A stretch of 64,000 nucleotides of DNA, taken from assembly GCA_038212095.1 (NCBI GenBank), contig JBBQUW010000005.1, forward strand, positions 1 to 64,000. The letters are read 5' to 3'. Source of the stretch: JAICYJ01 sp038212095. Its GTDB lineage: Bacteria; Actinomycetota; Thermoleophilia; Gaiellales; JAICJC01. A program made the position numbers and the translations under genes. Under the pieces are notes generated by a model, which was given only the letters and a program-made list of their open reading frames with translations, was not told the DNA's origin and did no database searches. Below, piece after piece: positions 1 through 9,236 of the stretch (position 1 is the stretch's first letter; every line of letters starts with the position of its first letter).

Positions 1-367
1 GGTACACCTTGACCTGCGCCTGCGGCCACACCACCGAGCCGGTGTCGCGACCCTCCAAAACGGCATCTGTGGCCAGCTCTCGCTGCCGCGCGCGCATCCG
101 TGACCGCACCTGCGGGTGGCGGGCGACAGCGCTGACGTTTCGTGAGATCGCCTCGGCGCGCAGGTCGGCGCCCTCGGGCGGGGCGGTGCCGACCAGCTCG
201 GCCAGCGCCACGCCGTCATTCAGGTTCGCACCCCGGTCGAGCGCCACTGCGGTCAGCTCGCGGTACATCGCGCCGGTGTCGACGTAGCGCAGGCCGAGCC
301 GCTCGGCAACCCGCCGTGCGACCGTGCTCTTGCCGGCTCCCGCCGGGCCATCGATCGTGATCACCAT
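1..367 (-). CDS. cmk: Cytidylate kinase, 3' part beyond the window edge
   Basis: Cytidylate kinase phosphorylates CMP and dCMP with ATP in the cytoplasm. The first 122 residues are visible. They carry the P-loop GPAGAGKST (residues 7-15), the VDTGAMYRELT block that follows it in this family, and EGRDTGSVVWP, close to the family EGRDIGTVVFP segment. The ATG at 367 is chosen because the P-loop then sits at its usual distance from the N-terminus. The gene lies 43 nt downstream of aroA in the same direction, an arrangement common in actinobacteria and firmicutes. The C-terminal half lies left of position 1. Confidence 0.95.
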   Translation of the reverse strand, partial: MVITIDGPAGAGKSTVARRVAERLGLRYVDTGAMYRELTAVALDRGANLNDGVALAELVGTAPPEGADLRAEAISRNVSAVARHPQVRSRMRARQRELATDAVLEGRDTGSVVWPQAQVKVY

Positions 368-410
368 CCGGCGAAGCCTACGTGGTGGCCCTCGCCCGGG
401 CCGGCGCTCA

Positions 411-1712
411 TCATGCGCTGACCGCGGCCAGCCGGTCGGCGAAGTCAGGGAAGCTGACGGCCAGCGCCTCGGCGCCCTCGACGCTGACGCCCTCCTGCGA
501 GCAGACGCCGACGATCGCGCCCAGCATCGCGATGCGGTGGTCACCGGCGGCCTGCACGCGGCCGCCGCGCAGGCGGTGAGGAACGCCAACCACCCGGAAG
601 CCGTCCTCCAGCTCCGTCACGTGCCCGCCACACAGGTTCATCAGCTCGACGACGGTGCGGATCCGATCCGACTCCTTGACGCGCAGCTCGCCCGCTCCCC
701 GGATGACGGTGGTGCCGCGGGCGAAGCTGGCCAGCAGCACCAGCAGCGGCAGCTCGTCGATCAGCGCCGGCACCATCTCGGGCTCGATGTCGGTCGCCAC
801 CAGCTCGGACGGCCTCACCTCGATGTCCGCCACCGGCTCGCCCGCCGCCCAGCGGCGGCCGAACAGGCCCACGCGGGCACCCATCCGCTCCAGCGCGGCC
901 AGCATCCCGGTGCGGGTGGGGTTGATCGAGACGTTGCGCAGCGTCAGGTTGGAGCCCTGCAGGATGGTGGCGGCGGCGATGAACGGGGCCGCGGACGAGA
1001 AGTCGCCGGGAACCGGGATCTCGGGAAGCACCAGCTCCCGCACCGGCGAGATCGAGATCCGGCCGGGCCGGCGATCGACCGGCACGCCGGCTCGCTGCAG
1101 CATCCGCTCGGTGTGGTCGCGGGTGGCGATCGCCTCCTCCACCACGGTCACGCCCCGCTCGGCGAACAGACCGGCGAACAGCAGGCACGACTTGACCTGG
1201 GCCGAGGCGACCGGTGGTCGGTACTCGATCGGCTCAACCATACCGTTGGCGCGCACGGTCACCGGTGGCCGGCCGTCGCGCGTCTCGACGTCGACACCCA
1301 TCAGCGCGAGCGGCTCGGCGATCCGCCGCATCGGGCGGCTGCGGATGCTCTCGTCGCCGTCGAGCGTGAACTCGCCGCTCTGCCCGGCCAGGATGCCGGG
1401 CAGGATCCGCATCAGCGTACCCGCGTTGTGCACATCGATCGGGCCGGCCGGCTGCCGCAGTCCGCGCATGCCGACACCTTCGATCACCAGCCCGTCCTCG
1501 CCCACCCGCTCGATCGAGACGCCCATCGCGCGGAACGCCTCGACGGTGGCCAGGGTGTCCGCGGAGGCGCCAAATCCGGTCACGGTCACACGTTCGTCGC
1601 AGAGCGAACCGACCATCACCGATCGGTGGCTGACGGACTTGTCCCCCGGCACGGTCAGCTCGCCGATCAGCGAGCCGGCCGGCGGCACCTTCATCACGGC
1701 CGGCTCAGCCAT
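411..1712 (-). CDS. aroA: 3-phosphoshikimate 1-carboxyvinyltransferase (EPSP synthase)
   Basis: EPSP synthase condenses shikimate-3-phosphate with phosphoenolpyruvate, the sixth step of the shikimate pathway. At 433 residues it has normal length and shows the family blocks in order: GDKSVSHRS (about 23-31, substrate Lys and Ser), NAGTLMRILPG, DESIRSRPMRRI, SAQVKSCLLFAGL, ELRVKESDRI and GDHRIAM. Its ATG overlaps the end of tyrA by 8 bp, so aroG, tyrA and aroA are probably one transcript with translational coupling. The weaker similarity to MurA reflects a shared fold; the shikimate-type motifs settle the assignment. Confidence 0.97.
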   Translation of the reverse strand: MAEPAVMKVPPAGSLIGELTVPGDKSVSHRSVMVGSLCDERVTVTGFGASADTLATVEAFRAMGVSIERVGEDGLVIEGVGMRGLRQPAGPIDVHNAGTLMRILPGILAGQSGEFTLDGDESIRSRPMRRIAEPLALMGVDVETRDGRPPVTVRANGMVEPIEYRPPVASAQVKSCLLFAGLFAERGVTVVEEAIATRDHTERMLQRAGVPVDRRPGRISISPVRELVLPEIPVPGDFSSAAPFIAAATILQGSNLTLRNVSINPTRTGMLAALERMGARVGLFGRRWAAGEPVADIEVRPSELVATDIEPEMVPALIDELPLLVLLASFARGTTVIRGAGELRVKESDRIRTVVELMNLCGGHVTELEDGFRVVGVPHRLRGGRVQAAGDHRIAMLGAIVGVCSQEGVSVEGAEALAVSFPDFADRLAAVSA

Positions 1713-2796
1713 CGACTGCCGGAGCGGCGATCGCTCCGTACCCCTGCTGGTCGAGCAGCGAGACGGCGCGCTGCGCCTCGGCCTCGCCGGCGATCATGAC
1801 CACTACCGTGCCGCCCCGGTCGGCCGACATGTGGTGCAGCTCGAAGTCCTCGATGTTGATGCCCTCGGCACCGAGCGCCTGGGTGATGCCCGACAGCACG
1901 CCCGGTCGATCGGGGACGTGCACGCGCACCCGGAACAGCTCCTCGGGCTGCGCCGGGTAGGCATCTTGCAGCAGCCGCCTCCGGTGGCCGGAGGCCTCGG
2001 CGATCCAGCGGGCGACGAAGCCCGCGTCCTCGCGCTCGAGCGCCCGCACCAGATCGTCCAGGCGCCGCTGATGCTCGCGCAGCCCGTCCAGCAGCGCCAC
2101 TCGGTTGTCGAGGAAGATGTCGACCCATATCCGCGGATTTGCGCCGGCCACCCGCGTCATGTCACGGAACGAGCCGCCCACGGCGGCCAGCGGATCGTGA
2201 CCGTCCACCTTGCCCGCGCCGGCCTGGTTGACCAACACGTTGGCCAGCGCGTGCGGCAGGTGGCTGGTCAGCGCCACCAGCCGATCGTGCGCGTCCGGAT
2301 CGATCGCCACCGGCCGCGCGCCCAGCGACGAGACGAAGGTGTGCAGCCGCCGGTAGGCGCCCGGGTCGGTCTCGGCGACCGGCGTCAGGAACCAGGTGGC
2401 GCCCTCGAACAGCTCCGGCCGGGCATTCGCCACGCCGCGCGCCTCCGAGCCGCACACGGGGTGGCCGCCCACGAACCGCGCCTGGCCGGCCATCTCGGCC
2501 ACCAGCCGGCCCTTGGTCGAGCCGACATCGGACACCGTGCACTGCTCCGGCGCCACCTCCAGCACCCGTGCAGTCATCTGCGACAGCTCCGCCACGGGAC
2601 CGCAGACGAACGCCAGGTCGGCCCTCTCGAGCGCTCCCGCCGGCGTGGTCTGGAACCGCGAGATGGCGCCGCGCTCGATGCCGATCCGGCCCGCCTCAGG
2701 ATCGCTGTCGTAGGCCACCACGTCGTCGCCGCGGGCGCTGGCGGCAAGCGCCAGCGAGCCCCCGATCAGGCCCAGCCCGACAACGGCCACTCTCAT
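1705..2796 (-). CDS. tyrA: Prephenate dehydrogenase with C-terminal ACT domain
   Basis: TyrA oxidatively decarboxylates prephenate to 4-hydroxyphenylpyruvate with NAD+, the committed step to tyrosine. The 363-residue protein starts with a Rossmann motif (VVGLGLIGGSLA, from residue 5) and contains VGGHPVCGSE, holding the family catalytic His. From about residue 283 it has an ACT domain (VPDRPGVLSGITQALG), a likely site for tyrosine feedback inhibition. The ATG at 2796 is chosen because it overlaps the aroG stop as ATGA and puts the nucleotide-binding strand at the N-terminus. The frame stays open further upstream, but inside aroG. Confidence 0.95.
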   Translation of the reverse strand: MRVAVVGLGLIGGSLALAASARGDDVVAYDSDPEAGRIGIERGAISRFQTTPAGALERADLAFVCGPVAELSQMTARVLEVAPEQCTVSDVGSTKGRLVAEMAGQARFVGGHPVCGSEARGVANARPELFEGATWFLTPVAETDPGAYRRLHTFVSSLGARPVAIDPDAHDRLVALTSHLPHALANVLVNQAGAGKVDGHDPLAAVGGSFRDMTRVAGANPRIWVDIFLDNRVALLDGLREHQRRLDDLVRALEREDAGFVARWIAEASGHRRRLLQDAYPAQPEELFRVRVHVPDRPGVLSGITQALGAEGINIEDFELHHMSADRGGTVVVMIAGEAEAQRAVSLLDQQGYGAIAAPAVDG

Positions 2797-4160
2797 CGGT
2801 CGGCGTCCGCAGTCCGCATCAGCTCGGCCACGCGGAACGCGAGGTCGAGCGACTGTCGCGCGTTCAGGCGCGGATCGCAGAGGGTGGCGTAGTTGTGGTC
2901 GAGGTGATCCTCGAGCACCTCCTGCGAGCCGCCCAGACACTCGGTGACGTGCTCGCCCGTGAACTCGAGGTGCACGCCGCCCGGCCAGGCGCCCTCGCCC
3001 CGGCAGGCGGCGAAGAAGCCCTGGATCTCAGCCATGATGTCCTCGAACCGGCGCGTCTTGTAGCCGGATGCGGTGCGAAACACGTTGGCGTGCATCGGGT
3101 CGCACACCCACACGACCGGGTGCTCGCCCTGGCGCGCAGCCCGGATCAGCGGCGGCAGCAGCTGCTCGACCCGGCCCGCGCCCATCCGCGCGATCAGGGT
3201 CAGCCGGCCTGCGATGCGCTCGGGGTTGAGCGCCTCGCAAAGGGCGACCACGTCGGACTCGGTGGCCGTCGCGCCGAGCTTGACCCCGATCGGGTTGTTC
3301 ACGCCGGCGAAGAAGGCGACGTGCGCGCCGTCCAGCTGCCGTGTCCGCTCCCCGATCCACAGCATGTGTGCGGAGCAGTCGTACCAGCGGCCGGTGAGCG
3401 AGTCGCGCCGGGTAAGACCCTGCTCGTAGTCGAGCAGCAGCCCCTCGTGGCTCGTCCAGACGTCGACCTCGTGCAGGCTGCGCTCGCCCTCCAAATCGAT
3501 GCCGCAGGCGGCCATGAACCGCAGCGCCCGCGCGATCTCCGATGCGATCGCCTGGTAGCGCCGGCCCTCGGGCGAGGAGCCGACGAACTCCTGATTCCAC
3601 AGGTGCACCTTGGTCAGATCCGCGAAGCCGCCCTTGGTGAATGCCCGCAGCAGGTTGAGCGTGGAGGCCGACTGGTGGTATGCCTGCAGCATCCGGTCGG
3701 GGTCGAATCCGCGGGCGGCCGCTGTGGGTTCGTCACCGTTCACCATATGACCACGGAAGCTGGGCAGCTCGACGCCATCGACCAGCTCCGTTGCCGCCGA
3801 GCGCGGCTTCGCGAACTGGCCGGCGATGCGGCCCAGCTTGACCACCGGCAGCATCGACCCATACGTCAGCACGGCCGCCATCTGGAGGATGATCTTGAGC
3901 TTCTCGCGGATGCTGATGGCGGAGAAGTCATGGAACGACTCGGCGCAGTCGCCCGCCTGCAGCAGAAACGCGCGGCCGTCCGCGACCGCGGCCAGCGAGT
4001 CCTGCAGCCTGCGCGCCTCGCCGGCGAACACCAGTGGCGGCAACGAGGCCAGCCGCTCGCCGACCGCGTCGGCCTCACCTGCGACCGGCCACTGCGGCTG
4101 GTGCAACGCCGGACGGCTGCGCCAGGAGGTGGGCGACCAGGTGTCTTCTGTCAGTGCCAT
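2793..4160 (-). CDS. aroG: Class II 3-deoxy-7-phosphoheptulonate synthase (DAHP synthase)
   Basis: This enzyme condenses phosphoenolpyruvate and erythrose-4-phosphate, the first shikimate-pathway step. It is the plant/actinobacterial class II type (455 residues). The evidence is LQAGDCAESF (Cys about 72, metal ligand in this class), RIAGQFAKPRS, GDEPTAAARGFDP, SHEGLLLDYE, WIGERTRQLDG, FAGVNNPIGVKLG, VCDPMHANVF and HLEFTGEHVTECLGG. It heads the aroG-tyrA-aroA run and is divergent from trpS across 39 bp. A TAGACT -10 box lies 9 nt before its ATG, giving a leader of a few bases at most. Co-location with tryptophanyl-tRNA synthetase may reflect shared demand for aromatic amino acids. Confidence 0.97.
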   Translation of the reverse strand: MALTEDTWSPTSWRSRPALHQPQWPVAGEADAVGERLASLPPLVFAGEARRLQDSLAAVADGRAFLLQAGDCAESFHDFSAISIREKLKIILQMAAVLTYGSMLPVVKLGRIAGQFAKPRSAATELVDGVELPSFRGHMVNGDEPTAAARGFDPDRMLQAYHQSASTLNLLRAFTKGGFADLTKVHLWNQEFVGSSPEGRRYQAIASEIARALRFMAACGIDLEGERSLHEVDVWTSHEGLLLDYEQGLTRRDSLTGRWYDCSAHMLWIGERTRQLDGAHVAFFAGVNNPIGVKLGATATESDVVALCEALNPERIAGRLTLIARMGAGRVEQLLPPLIRAARQGEHPVVWVCDPMHANVFRTASGYKTRRFEDIMAEIQGFFAACRGEGAWPGGVHLEFTGEHVTECLGGSQEVLEDHLDHNYATLCDPRLNARQSLDLAFRVAELMRTADADR

Positions 4161-4199
4161 GGGACGTTCAGTCTACCGAGGCACTACGATCTCCCGCTC
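4161..4199. promoter_or_regulatory. Divergent aroG/trpS promoter region
   Basis: Only 39 bp separate the two ATGs. On the minus strand TAGACT ends 9 nt before the aroG ATG. On the plus strand TACGAT ends 9 nt before the trpS ATG. Both transcripts would have nearly no leader, so a T-box or attenuator has no room here. Confidence 0.55.
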
Positions 4200-5180
4200 A
4201 TGACACGAGTCTTCTCCGGCATCCAGCCGACCGGCACCAAGCACCTCGGCAACTACATCGGCGCGATCCGCCACTACGTCACCGACCAGGATCTGGGTGA
4301 GGCGTTCTACTGCGTCGTCGACCTGCACTCGATCTCGGTGCCCTACGAGCCGGCCGAGCTGGCCGAGAACACGCTCGACACCGCCGCCACGCTGCTGGCG
4401 GCCGGGCTCGACGAGCGGCGGTGCACGCTGTTCATCCAAAGCGCGGTGGACGCCCACGCGATCGGTGCCTGGCTGCTGGGCTCGGTGGCGACGTTCGGCG
4501 AGCTGCGGCGGATGACGCAGTTCAAGGACAAGAGCGAGGGCCAGGAATCGGTCTCGGCCGACCTGTTCACCTACCCGGTGCTGCAGGCGGCCGACATCCT
4601 GCTCTACCGCGCCGACCGGGTGCCGGTAGGTGACGACCAGCGCCAGCACCTCGAGCTGGCACGGAACATCGCGCAGCGGTTCAACAGCCGATTCGGCGAG
4701 CTGTTCCCCCTGCCTGAGGCGGCCATCCCCTCCTCGGGTGGCCGCGTGATGGATCTGCAGGCGCCGACCCGCAAGATGTCGACCACCGGCGGCACGCCAC
4801 AGGGCACGGTGTTGCTGATCGATTCGGCGGACGTGGTTGCGGCCAAGATCCGCAGCGCCGTCACCGACTCCGGGCGCGAGGTGCGCCGCGGGCCCGGCAA
4901 GGAGGGGATCGCGAACCTGATCGCGCTGCTCTCGATCGCCGCCGGCCGAAGCGAGGACGAGATCGAGTCCGAGTACGCTGGCGCTGGCTACGGACAGTTC
5001 AAGGGGGACGTGGCCGAGGCCGTGGTCGAGATGCTGCGCCCGGTGCGCGAGCGCTACCTGGAGCTGCGAAGCGACGAGCGCGCTCTGCGCACGATCCTGG
5101 ACGCAGGTGCCGAGCGGGCACGGGCGGTGTCACACGAGACGCTCAGCGAGATGCGCCGCCGGATGGGATTTGGTGGGTGA
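4200..5180 (+). CDS. trpS: Tryptophanyl-tRNA synthetase
   Basis: TrpRS charges tRNA-Trp in the cytoplasm. The 326-residue protein has normal length for the bacterial enzyme. The N-terminal GIQPTGTKHLGN holds the HIGH-equivalent (HLGN, about 15-18), and RKMSTT at about 191-196 is the KMSKS loop. FKDKSEGQ and YPVLQAADILLY are typical of TrpRS. The ATG at 4200 is preferred over the long upstream open frame because that frame is antisense to aroG. A strong GC hairpin follows the stop directly. Confidence 0.97.
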   Translation: MTRVFSGIQPTGTKHLGNYIGAIRHYVTDQDLGEAFYCVVDLHSISVPYEPAELAENTLDTAATLLAAGLDERRCTLFIQSAVDAHAIGAWLLGSVATFGELRRMTQFKDKSEGQESVSADLFTYPVLQAADILLYRADRVPVGDDQRQHLELARNIAQRFNSRFGELFPLPEAAIPSSGGRVMDLQAPTRKMSTTGGTPQGTVLLIDSADVVAAKIRSAVTDSGREVRRGPGKEGIANLIALLSIAAGRSEDEIESEYAGAGYGQFKGDVAEAVVEMLRPVRERYLELRSDERALRTILDAGAERARAVSHETLSEMRRRMGFGG

Positions 5181-5207
5181 CGGGCGCGGCGTCCGCCGCC
5201 GCGCCCG
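5181..5207 (+). terminator. GC hairpin after trpS
   Basis: A perfect 10-bp stem (5181-5190 with 5198-5207) with a 7-nt loop starts directly after the trpS stop codon. The following bases (attgtctg) contain a few T but no real U-tract, so termination is inferred from position and stem strength. Confidence 0.6.
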
Positions 5208-5312
5208 ATTGTCTGCCCACCCATCCTCCTCCAACTCACTCTCCACTTGTAAGGAAAGTGTAAGCAGCAGTATTCCCGGCCACTGGGAAGATGTCAAGTA
5301 CCGGCCGCTCCA

Positions 5313-6032
5313 TCACTCGCCGCCGATCGAGCCCAGCTCCTGCTCGGTCAGCTCCCTCCACTCCCCCGGCGCCAGCCCCTCGACGACCAGGCCGGCATAG
5401 CGCGACCTGTGCAGGCTGATCACCGGCAGCCCGACCGCCTCGCACATCCTCCGCACCTGCCGGTTTCGGCCCTCGTGGATCGTGATCTCGATCGTGTCCG
5501 GCGCCGCCAGCGAGACGTCCGCCGGAGCGGTCGGCCCATCATCCAGCTCGACCCCCTGCCGCAGCCGGCCGAGGCTGCCCTCGTCGGGATGCCCGCCGAC
5601 CCGGGCGAGGTAGGTCTTATCGACCTCGTGCCGCGGATGCATCAGCCGGTGGGCCAGCTCGCCGTCGTTCGTCAGCAGCAGCGCCCCGGTGGTGTCGAGA
5701 TCGAGCCGGCCGACCGGGAACAGCCGCAGCGGCGAATCGATCAGGTCGACGACGGTCGGCCGGCCATGGGTGTCGGCGACAGTGGTGACCACTCCGGCAG
5801 GCTTGTTCAGCAGGTAGCAGGCCGTCGCCTGCGCTGCCACCCTCTGGCCATCGAGCGAGACCTCATCTCCGGCCGAGACGCGCGCCGTCAGTCCCGCCAC
5901 CTGGCCGTTGATCGATACCCGCCCATCCCGGATCAGCTCCTCGACGGCGCGCCGCGAGCCCAACCCGGTGGAGGCGAGGTACTTGTTAAGCCTGACCGGC
6001 ACGCTGGTCTGCGACCAGGTGGAGGCGGGCAC
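5313..6032 (-). CDS. rluB: 23S rRNA pseudouridine synthase, RluB/RsuA family
   Basis: It converts a specific uridine of ribosomal RNA to pseudouridine. An N-terminal S4-like RNA-binding segment (RLNKYLASTGLGSRRAVEELI) precedes the catalytic domain with GRLDLDTTGALLLTNDG, in which the Asp after GRL is the family nucleophile, and NRQVRRMCEAVGLPVISL. The GTG at 6032 gives 239 residues but overlaps scpB by 47 bp. A second GTG at 6002 (VPVRLNKYL) would shorten the overlap to 17 bp and is equally plausible. The scpA-scpB-rluB order is widespread in Gram-positive bacteria. Confidence 0.93.
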   Translation of the reverse strand: MPASTWSQTSVPVRLNKYLASTGLGSRRAVEELIRDGRVSINGQVAGLTARVSAGDEVSLDGQRVAAQATACYLLNKPAGVVTTVADTHGRPTVVDLIDSPLRLFPVGRLDLDTTGALLLTNDGELAHRLMHPRHEVDKTYLARVGGHPDEGSLGRLRQGVELDDGPTAPADVSLAAPDTIEITIHEGRNRQVRRMCEAVGLPVISLHRSRYAGLVVEGLAPGEWRELTEQELGSIGGE

Positions 6033-6567
6033 GAAGCGCCTGGTGATCGGCGTCGGACAGCTCGAAGTCAGCCAGTCCGGGCAGTCCCTGCTGGTCGTCG
6101 ATCCCGAATACGCGCTGGAAGGCGTTGGTCGGGCGGTACACGACCGGGGTGCCGGGACTGTCGGCCCGGCCGGCTTCCTCGATCAGCCCCCGCTCGAGCA
6201 GGCCAGAGACGGCCGAGTCGGCGCCCACGCCGCGGATGCGGGCGATCTCCGGTCGTGAGACGGGCTGCAGGTAGGCCACGATCGCCAGCGTCTCTAGTGC
6301 CGCCTGGCTGAGGCCCTTCGCGCTGGGCCGGTTGACCAGCCGTGCGCACACCTCGGCCGTCTCGGAGGAGGCGCGGAAGCCGTAGCCGCCCGCCGCCCGC
6401 TCCAGCACCACTCCTGACCGGCCCTCGCCGTAGCGGTCGGACAGCGCGTCCAGCGCTCGCTCGACCCGCTCCGGGGGCGCGTCGGTGAGCGTCGCAAGCT
6501 CCTTCAGCGACAGCGGCTGCGAGGCGACGAACAGCAGGGCTTCGACCGAATGCGTCAGCTCGCTCAC
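5986..6567 (-). CDS. scpB: Segregation and condensation protein ScpB
   Basis: ScpB is the winged-helix (kite) subunit that binds ScpA in the SMC condensin complex and helps organise the chromosome. The 193-residue product has the typical start SELTHSVEALLFVASQPLSL and the conserved LEVLAIVAYLQPVSRPEI-like region (here LETLAIVAYLQPVSRPEI), followed by IRGVGADSAVSGLLERGLI. The GTG at 6567 is chosen because it overlaps the scpA stop as GTGA. The open frame upstream of it lies inside scpA. Confidence 0.95.
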   Translation of the reverse strand: MSELTHSVEALLFVASQPLSLKELATLTDAPPERVERALDALSDRYGEGRSGVVLERAAGGYGFRASSETAEVCARLVNRPSAKGLSQAALETLAIVAYLQPVSRPEIARIRGVGADSAVSGLLERGLIEEAGRADSPGTPVVYRPTNAFQRVFGIDDQQGLPGLADFELSDADHQALRARLHLVADQRAGQA

Positions 6568-7337
6568 GCGATCGCCCGCGCATGGTCGGCCACCGCCGGG
6601 TCGGCCGTCACGCGCGTCGCGGATCGGCCGGCAACGCTGATCGGGGCGAACAGCTCGCGCTGCTCGGCCACCGCCTCGCCGCACTTGACCATCTCGAGCA
6701 GGGCCAGGAAAGCCGCCGCCTGCGACAACCGGTCGAGCCCCCGCACCGCCTCCTCGAACTGGAAGCCGCGCCGCTGGCCGAGGATCGTGCGGAAGTGATC
6801 CAGGAACTTCTCGACCGGCACCAGCGGCCGCCGCACCGACGAGACGTCGATGTGAGGCGGCGGTACCAGCAGCCGCTCGATCGACGCCGCAAGCTGCCAC
6901 GGGTCCTCGCTGAACTCGACCACCGGTGGCTCGGGCCGGGGCGCCAGCGGCGCCGGCCCCGTCCGGAATACGCGCAGCTCGCCGTCGGCCTGCGAGCGCA
7001 GCCAGGCCGCCGCGCCCTGGAAGCGGCGATACTCGATCAGCCGCTGGAACAGCTCAGCCTCGGCCTGCTCGGGTGACAGCTCGTCCAGCTCGTCCACCTC
7101 ACCCGGGAACAGCAGCCGCACCTTGATCTCGAGCAGCGCGGCCACCAGCACCAGAAACTCGCTGGCGGACTCCAGGTCGAGCTCGCCGCTATCGTAGGCG
7201 TGACCGACGTATGCAACGACGATCTCGGCGATCGGCACGTCCGCCAGCTCGACCTCCTCGCGCAGCACCAGCGCCAGCAGAAGATCGAACGGCCCCTGGA
7301 ACACGTCGAGGTCAAGCTCGAGATCGGCAAGGATCAT
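6564..7337 (-). CDS. scpA: Segregation and condensation protein ScpA (kleisin)
   Basis: ScpA is the kleisin that bridges the SMC heads. Its 257 residues begin with LDVFQGPFDLLLALVL, matching the conserved F-x-GPLDLLL kleisin start, followed by an acidic helical segment (EFLVLVAALLEIKVRLLFPG). The C-terminal winged helix ends near ARAIA. A TAGAAT -10 box lies 6 nt before the ATG, so the mRNA is probably leaderless and this is the first gene of scpA-scpB-rluB. The gene is divergent from the peptidase gene at 7434. Confidence 0.95.
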   Translation of the reverse strand: MILADLELDLDVFQGPFDLLLALVLREEVELADVPIAEIVVAYVGHAYDSGELDLESASEFLVLVAALLEIKVRLLFPGEVDELDELSPEQAEAELFQRLIEYRRFQGAAAWLRSQADGELRVFRTGPAPLAPRPEPPVVEFSEDPWQLAASIERLLVPPPHIDVSSVRRPLVPVEKFLDHFRTILGQRRGFQFEEAVRGLDRLSQAAAFLALLEMVKCGEAVAEQRELFAPISVAGRSATRVTADPAVADHARAIA

Positions 7338-7343
7338 CGCTCC

Positions 7344-7349
7344 ATTCTA
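7344..7349 (-). promoter_or_regulatory. -10 box of scpA (TAGAAT), leaderless type
   Basis: On the minus strand TAGAAT is followed by 6 nt (GGAGCG) and then the scpA ATG. This spacing puts the transcript start at or next to the start codon. Confidence 0.55.
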
Positions 7350-7433
7350 GGCGTCGCGGCGGATGGCGGCAGAACCGGTCAATGCGACCACGCCGTGCGC
7401 CGACCGGTGCCGGACGGAGGACAGCGTGGCAGA

Positions 7434-9233
7434 ATGCAGCGAGTGGGCACAACACATCCGATCACAGCCGAGCACGCGCGCTGGGATCTCTCGCCGATAT
7501 TTGCATCCGACAGCGCCGCCGCGGACGAGCTGGAGCGGCTCGCACCCGAGAGCGCGGCATTCGCCGAGCGGCTGCCCGACCTGTCCCGCCTGGACGCGGC
7601 CTCGCTGGCCGCCGTCCTGAGCGAGCTGAGCGATCTCAAGCACCGCCTGCGGCGAGTGCGCGTGTACGCCGAGCTGCGGGCCGCCGAGGACTCGACCGAC
7701 ACCTCCGCCGCCGATGTCGCCTCGCTGATCGAGCAGCGGTCGCCGGCGGTCGAGGACGCGCTGCGCGCCTTCGTGCTGGCGTGGCTGGCGGTGCCCGACG
7801 ACGTGGCGGCGGCGCTCGCCGGCGATCCCCGGCTGGCCGCCGACCGCCACTTCCTGACGTCATCGCGCCGGTTCACCCCCCACACGCTGAGCGCCGGCGA
7901 GGAGCGCGCGCTGGCGGCCCGAGGCGCCGCCGCCGAGCTGGCTTGGCGACGGTTCTGGTTCGACGCGTCGTCGGCGCTGGTGGTGCCCTGCGACCTGGGA
8001 GACGGCGAGCGCGACCAGACTCTCAGCGACCTGCGGGCCGGGCTGACCGACACGCGCGCGGAGGTACGGCGGACGGCACACGAGGGGCTGACGGCGCAGA
8101 GCAGGCGGCTGGCCGAGACGTCCGCCCGCTGCCTGGACGCCGTGGTCGGCGACCGGCTCTTGACCGACCCGCTGCGCGGCTTCGACGACCCGATGACCCC
8201 CACCCACCTCGACAACGAGCTGGAGCCGGCGGCCGTCGAGGCGATGCTGTCCACGATCGAGCGGCGCAGCGACATCTGGCGGCGCTGGATGCGGGTCAAG
8301 GCGGCCCATCTCGGCGTCCCGACGCTGGCCGAGTGCGACCGTCACGCTCCCATCGGCACGCCTCCGTACCTGCCCTACGAACGGGCCGTCGAGGTGGTCA
8401 CCGAGTCGTTCACGGAGCTGTCTCCCGAGGCGGGCCGGACGGTGGCGTCGGTGTTCGCCGACGGCCGGGTGGACGCCGCGCCACGACCGGGCAAGGTGGG
8501 CGGCGCCTTCTGCAGCGAGGTCGACGACCGGGTCGGCTGCTTCGTGCTGCTGAATCACACCGAGCGGCTGTTCGACGTCCAGGTGATGGCGCACGAGCTC
8601 GGCCACGCGCTGCACTTCGACCGCTGCTTTCCCGTCCAGAGCGCCCACGTCTCGCTGCCGTCGATGGCGCTGTGCGAGGTGCCGTCGACCTTGGCCGAGC
8701 TGATGCTGTGCGACGACCTCCGCCAGCGGGCGACCACCGGCGGCGAGCGGATCGCCCTGACGGGCGGCGCGATCGAGACGGCCGTCGGCAGCGTGTTCGA
8801 CGTCGGCGTGGCGGCCGGGTTCGAGCGCGATATCTACGCGCTCAAGCGCACGGGCGTGACGCTGACCGAGGAGCGGCTGAGCCAGATCTGGCTGCGGCGC
8901 CGCAAGCACGGCCTGGGCGACAGCGTGGAGGGTACGTCCAACGAGTCGGAGTGGGCCACCTTCCCGCACTACCTCCTGTTCCGGTTCTACATGTACTCCT
9001 ACGCCTTCGCGTGCCTGGTCGCGCTGGTGTTGATGAGCCGGCGGCGCCGTGATCCGGCCGCGTTTGCGATCCGCTACCTGAGCTTCCTCGACCGGGGTGG
9101 CTCCGCCTCACCGCATGAGCAGCTGGCGGCGCTGGACGTCAACCTGCGCGACCCGCAGATCTGGGACGAGGGGCTGGCCGAGCTCGAGCGGATGATCGAC
9201 CAGGCCGAGCAGGAGCTGCCCGCCGCGCCCTGA
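7434..9233 (+). CDS. pepF: M3-family oligoendopeptidase (PepF-like)
   Basis: This is a cytoplasmic zinc metallopeptidase that cleaves short peptides. The thermolysin-type motif HELGH is at residues 387-391 (VMAHELGHALHF), as in the M3B family, and the roughly 599-residue length fits. The N-terminal helical lobe (WDLSPIF, then the LPDLSRLDAASL region) is also typical of PepF. The start is uncertain. ATG 7434 lies 13 nt after GGAGG; GTG 7443 is an alternative with a weak -10-like CAGAAT 7 nt before it. The much longer upstream open frame is antisense to scpA. The gene converges on dnaE with a 3-bp gap. Confidence 0.93.
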   Translation: MQRVGTTHPITAEHARWDLSPIFASDSAAADELERLAPESAAFAERLPDLSRLDAASLAAVLSELSDLKHRLRRVRVYAELRAAEDSTDTSAADVASLIEQRSPAVEDALRAFVLAWLAVPDDVAAALAGDPRLAADRHFLTSSRRFTPHTLSAGEERALAARGAAAELAWRRFWFDASSALVVPCDLGDGERDQTLSDLRAGLTDTRAEVRRTAHEGLTAQSRRLAETSARCLDAVVGDRLLTDPLRGFDDPMTPTHLDNELEPAAVEAMLSTIERRSDIWRRWMRVKAAHLGVPTLAECDRHAPIGTPPYLPYERAVEVVTESFTELSPEAGRTVASVFADGRVDAAPRPGKVGGAFCSEVDDRVGCFVLLNHTERLFDVQVMAHELGHALHFDRCFPVQSAHVSLPSMALCEVPSTLAELMLCDDLRQRATTGGERIALTGGAIETAVGSVFDVGVAAGFERDIYALKRTGVTLTEERLSQIWLRRRKHGLGDSVEGTSNESEWATFPHYLLFRFYMYSYAFACLVALVLMSRRRRDPAAFAIRYLSFLDRGGSASPHEQLAALDVNLRDPQIWDEGLAELERMIDQAEQELPAAP

Positions 9234-9236
9234 GCG

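Noticed and set aside
324..1799. A 491-codon plus-strand frame over aroA
   Set aside because: Antisense shadow of aroA and tyrA; composition rich in Arg, His and Pro without any domain.
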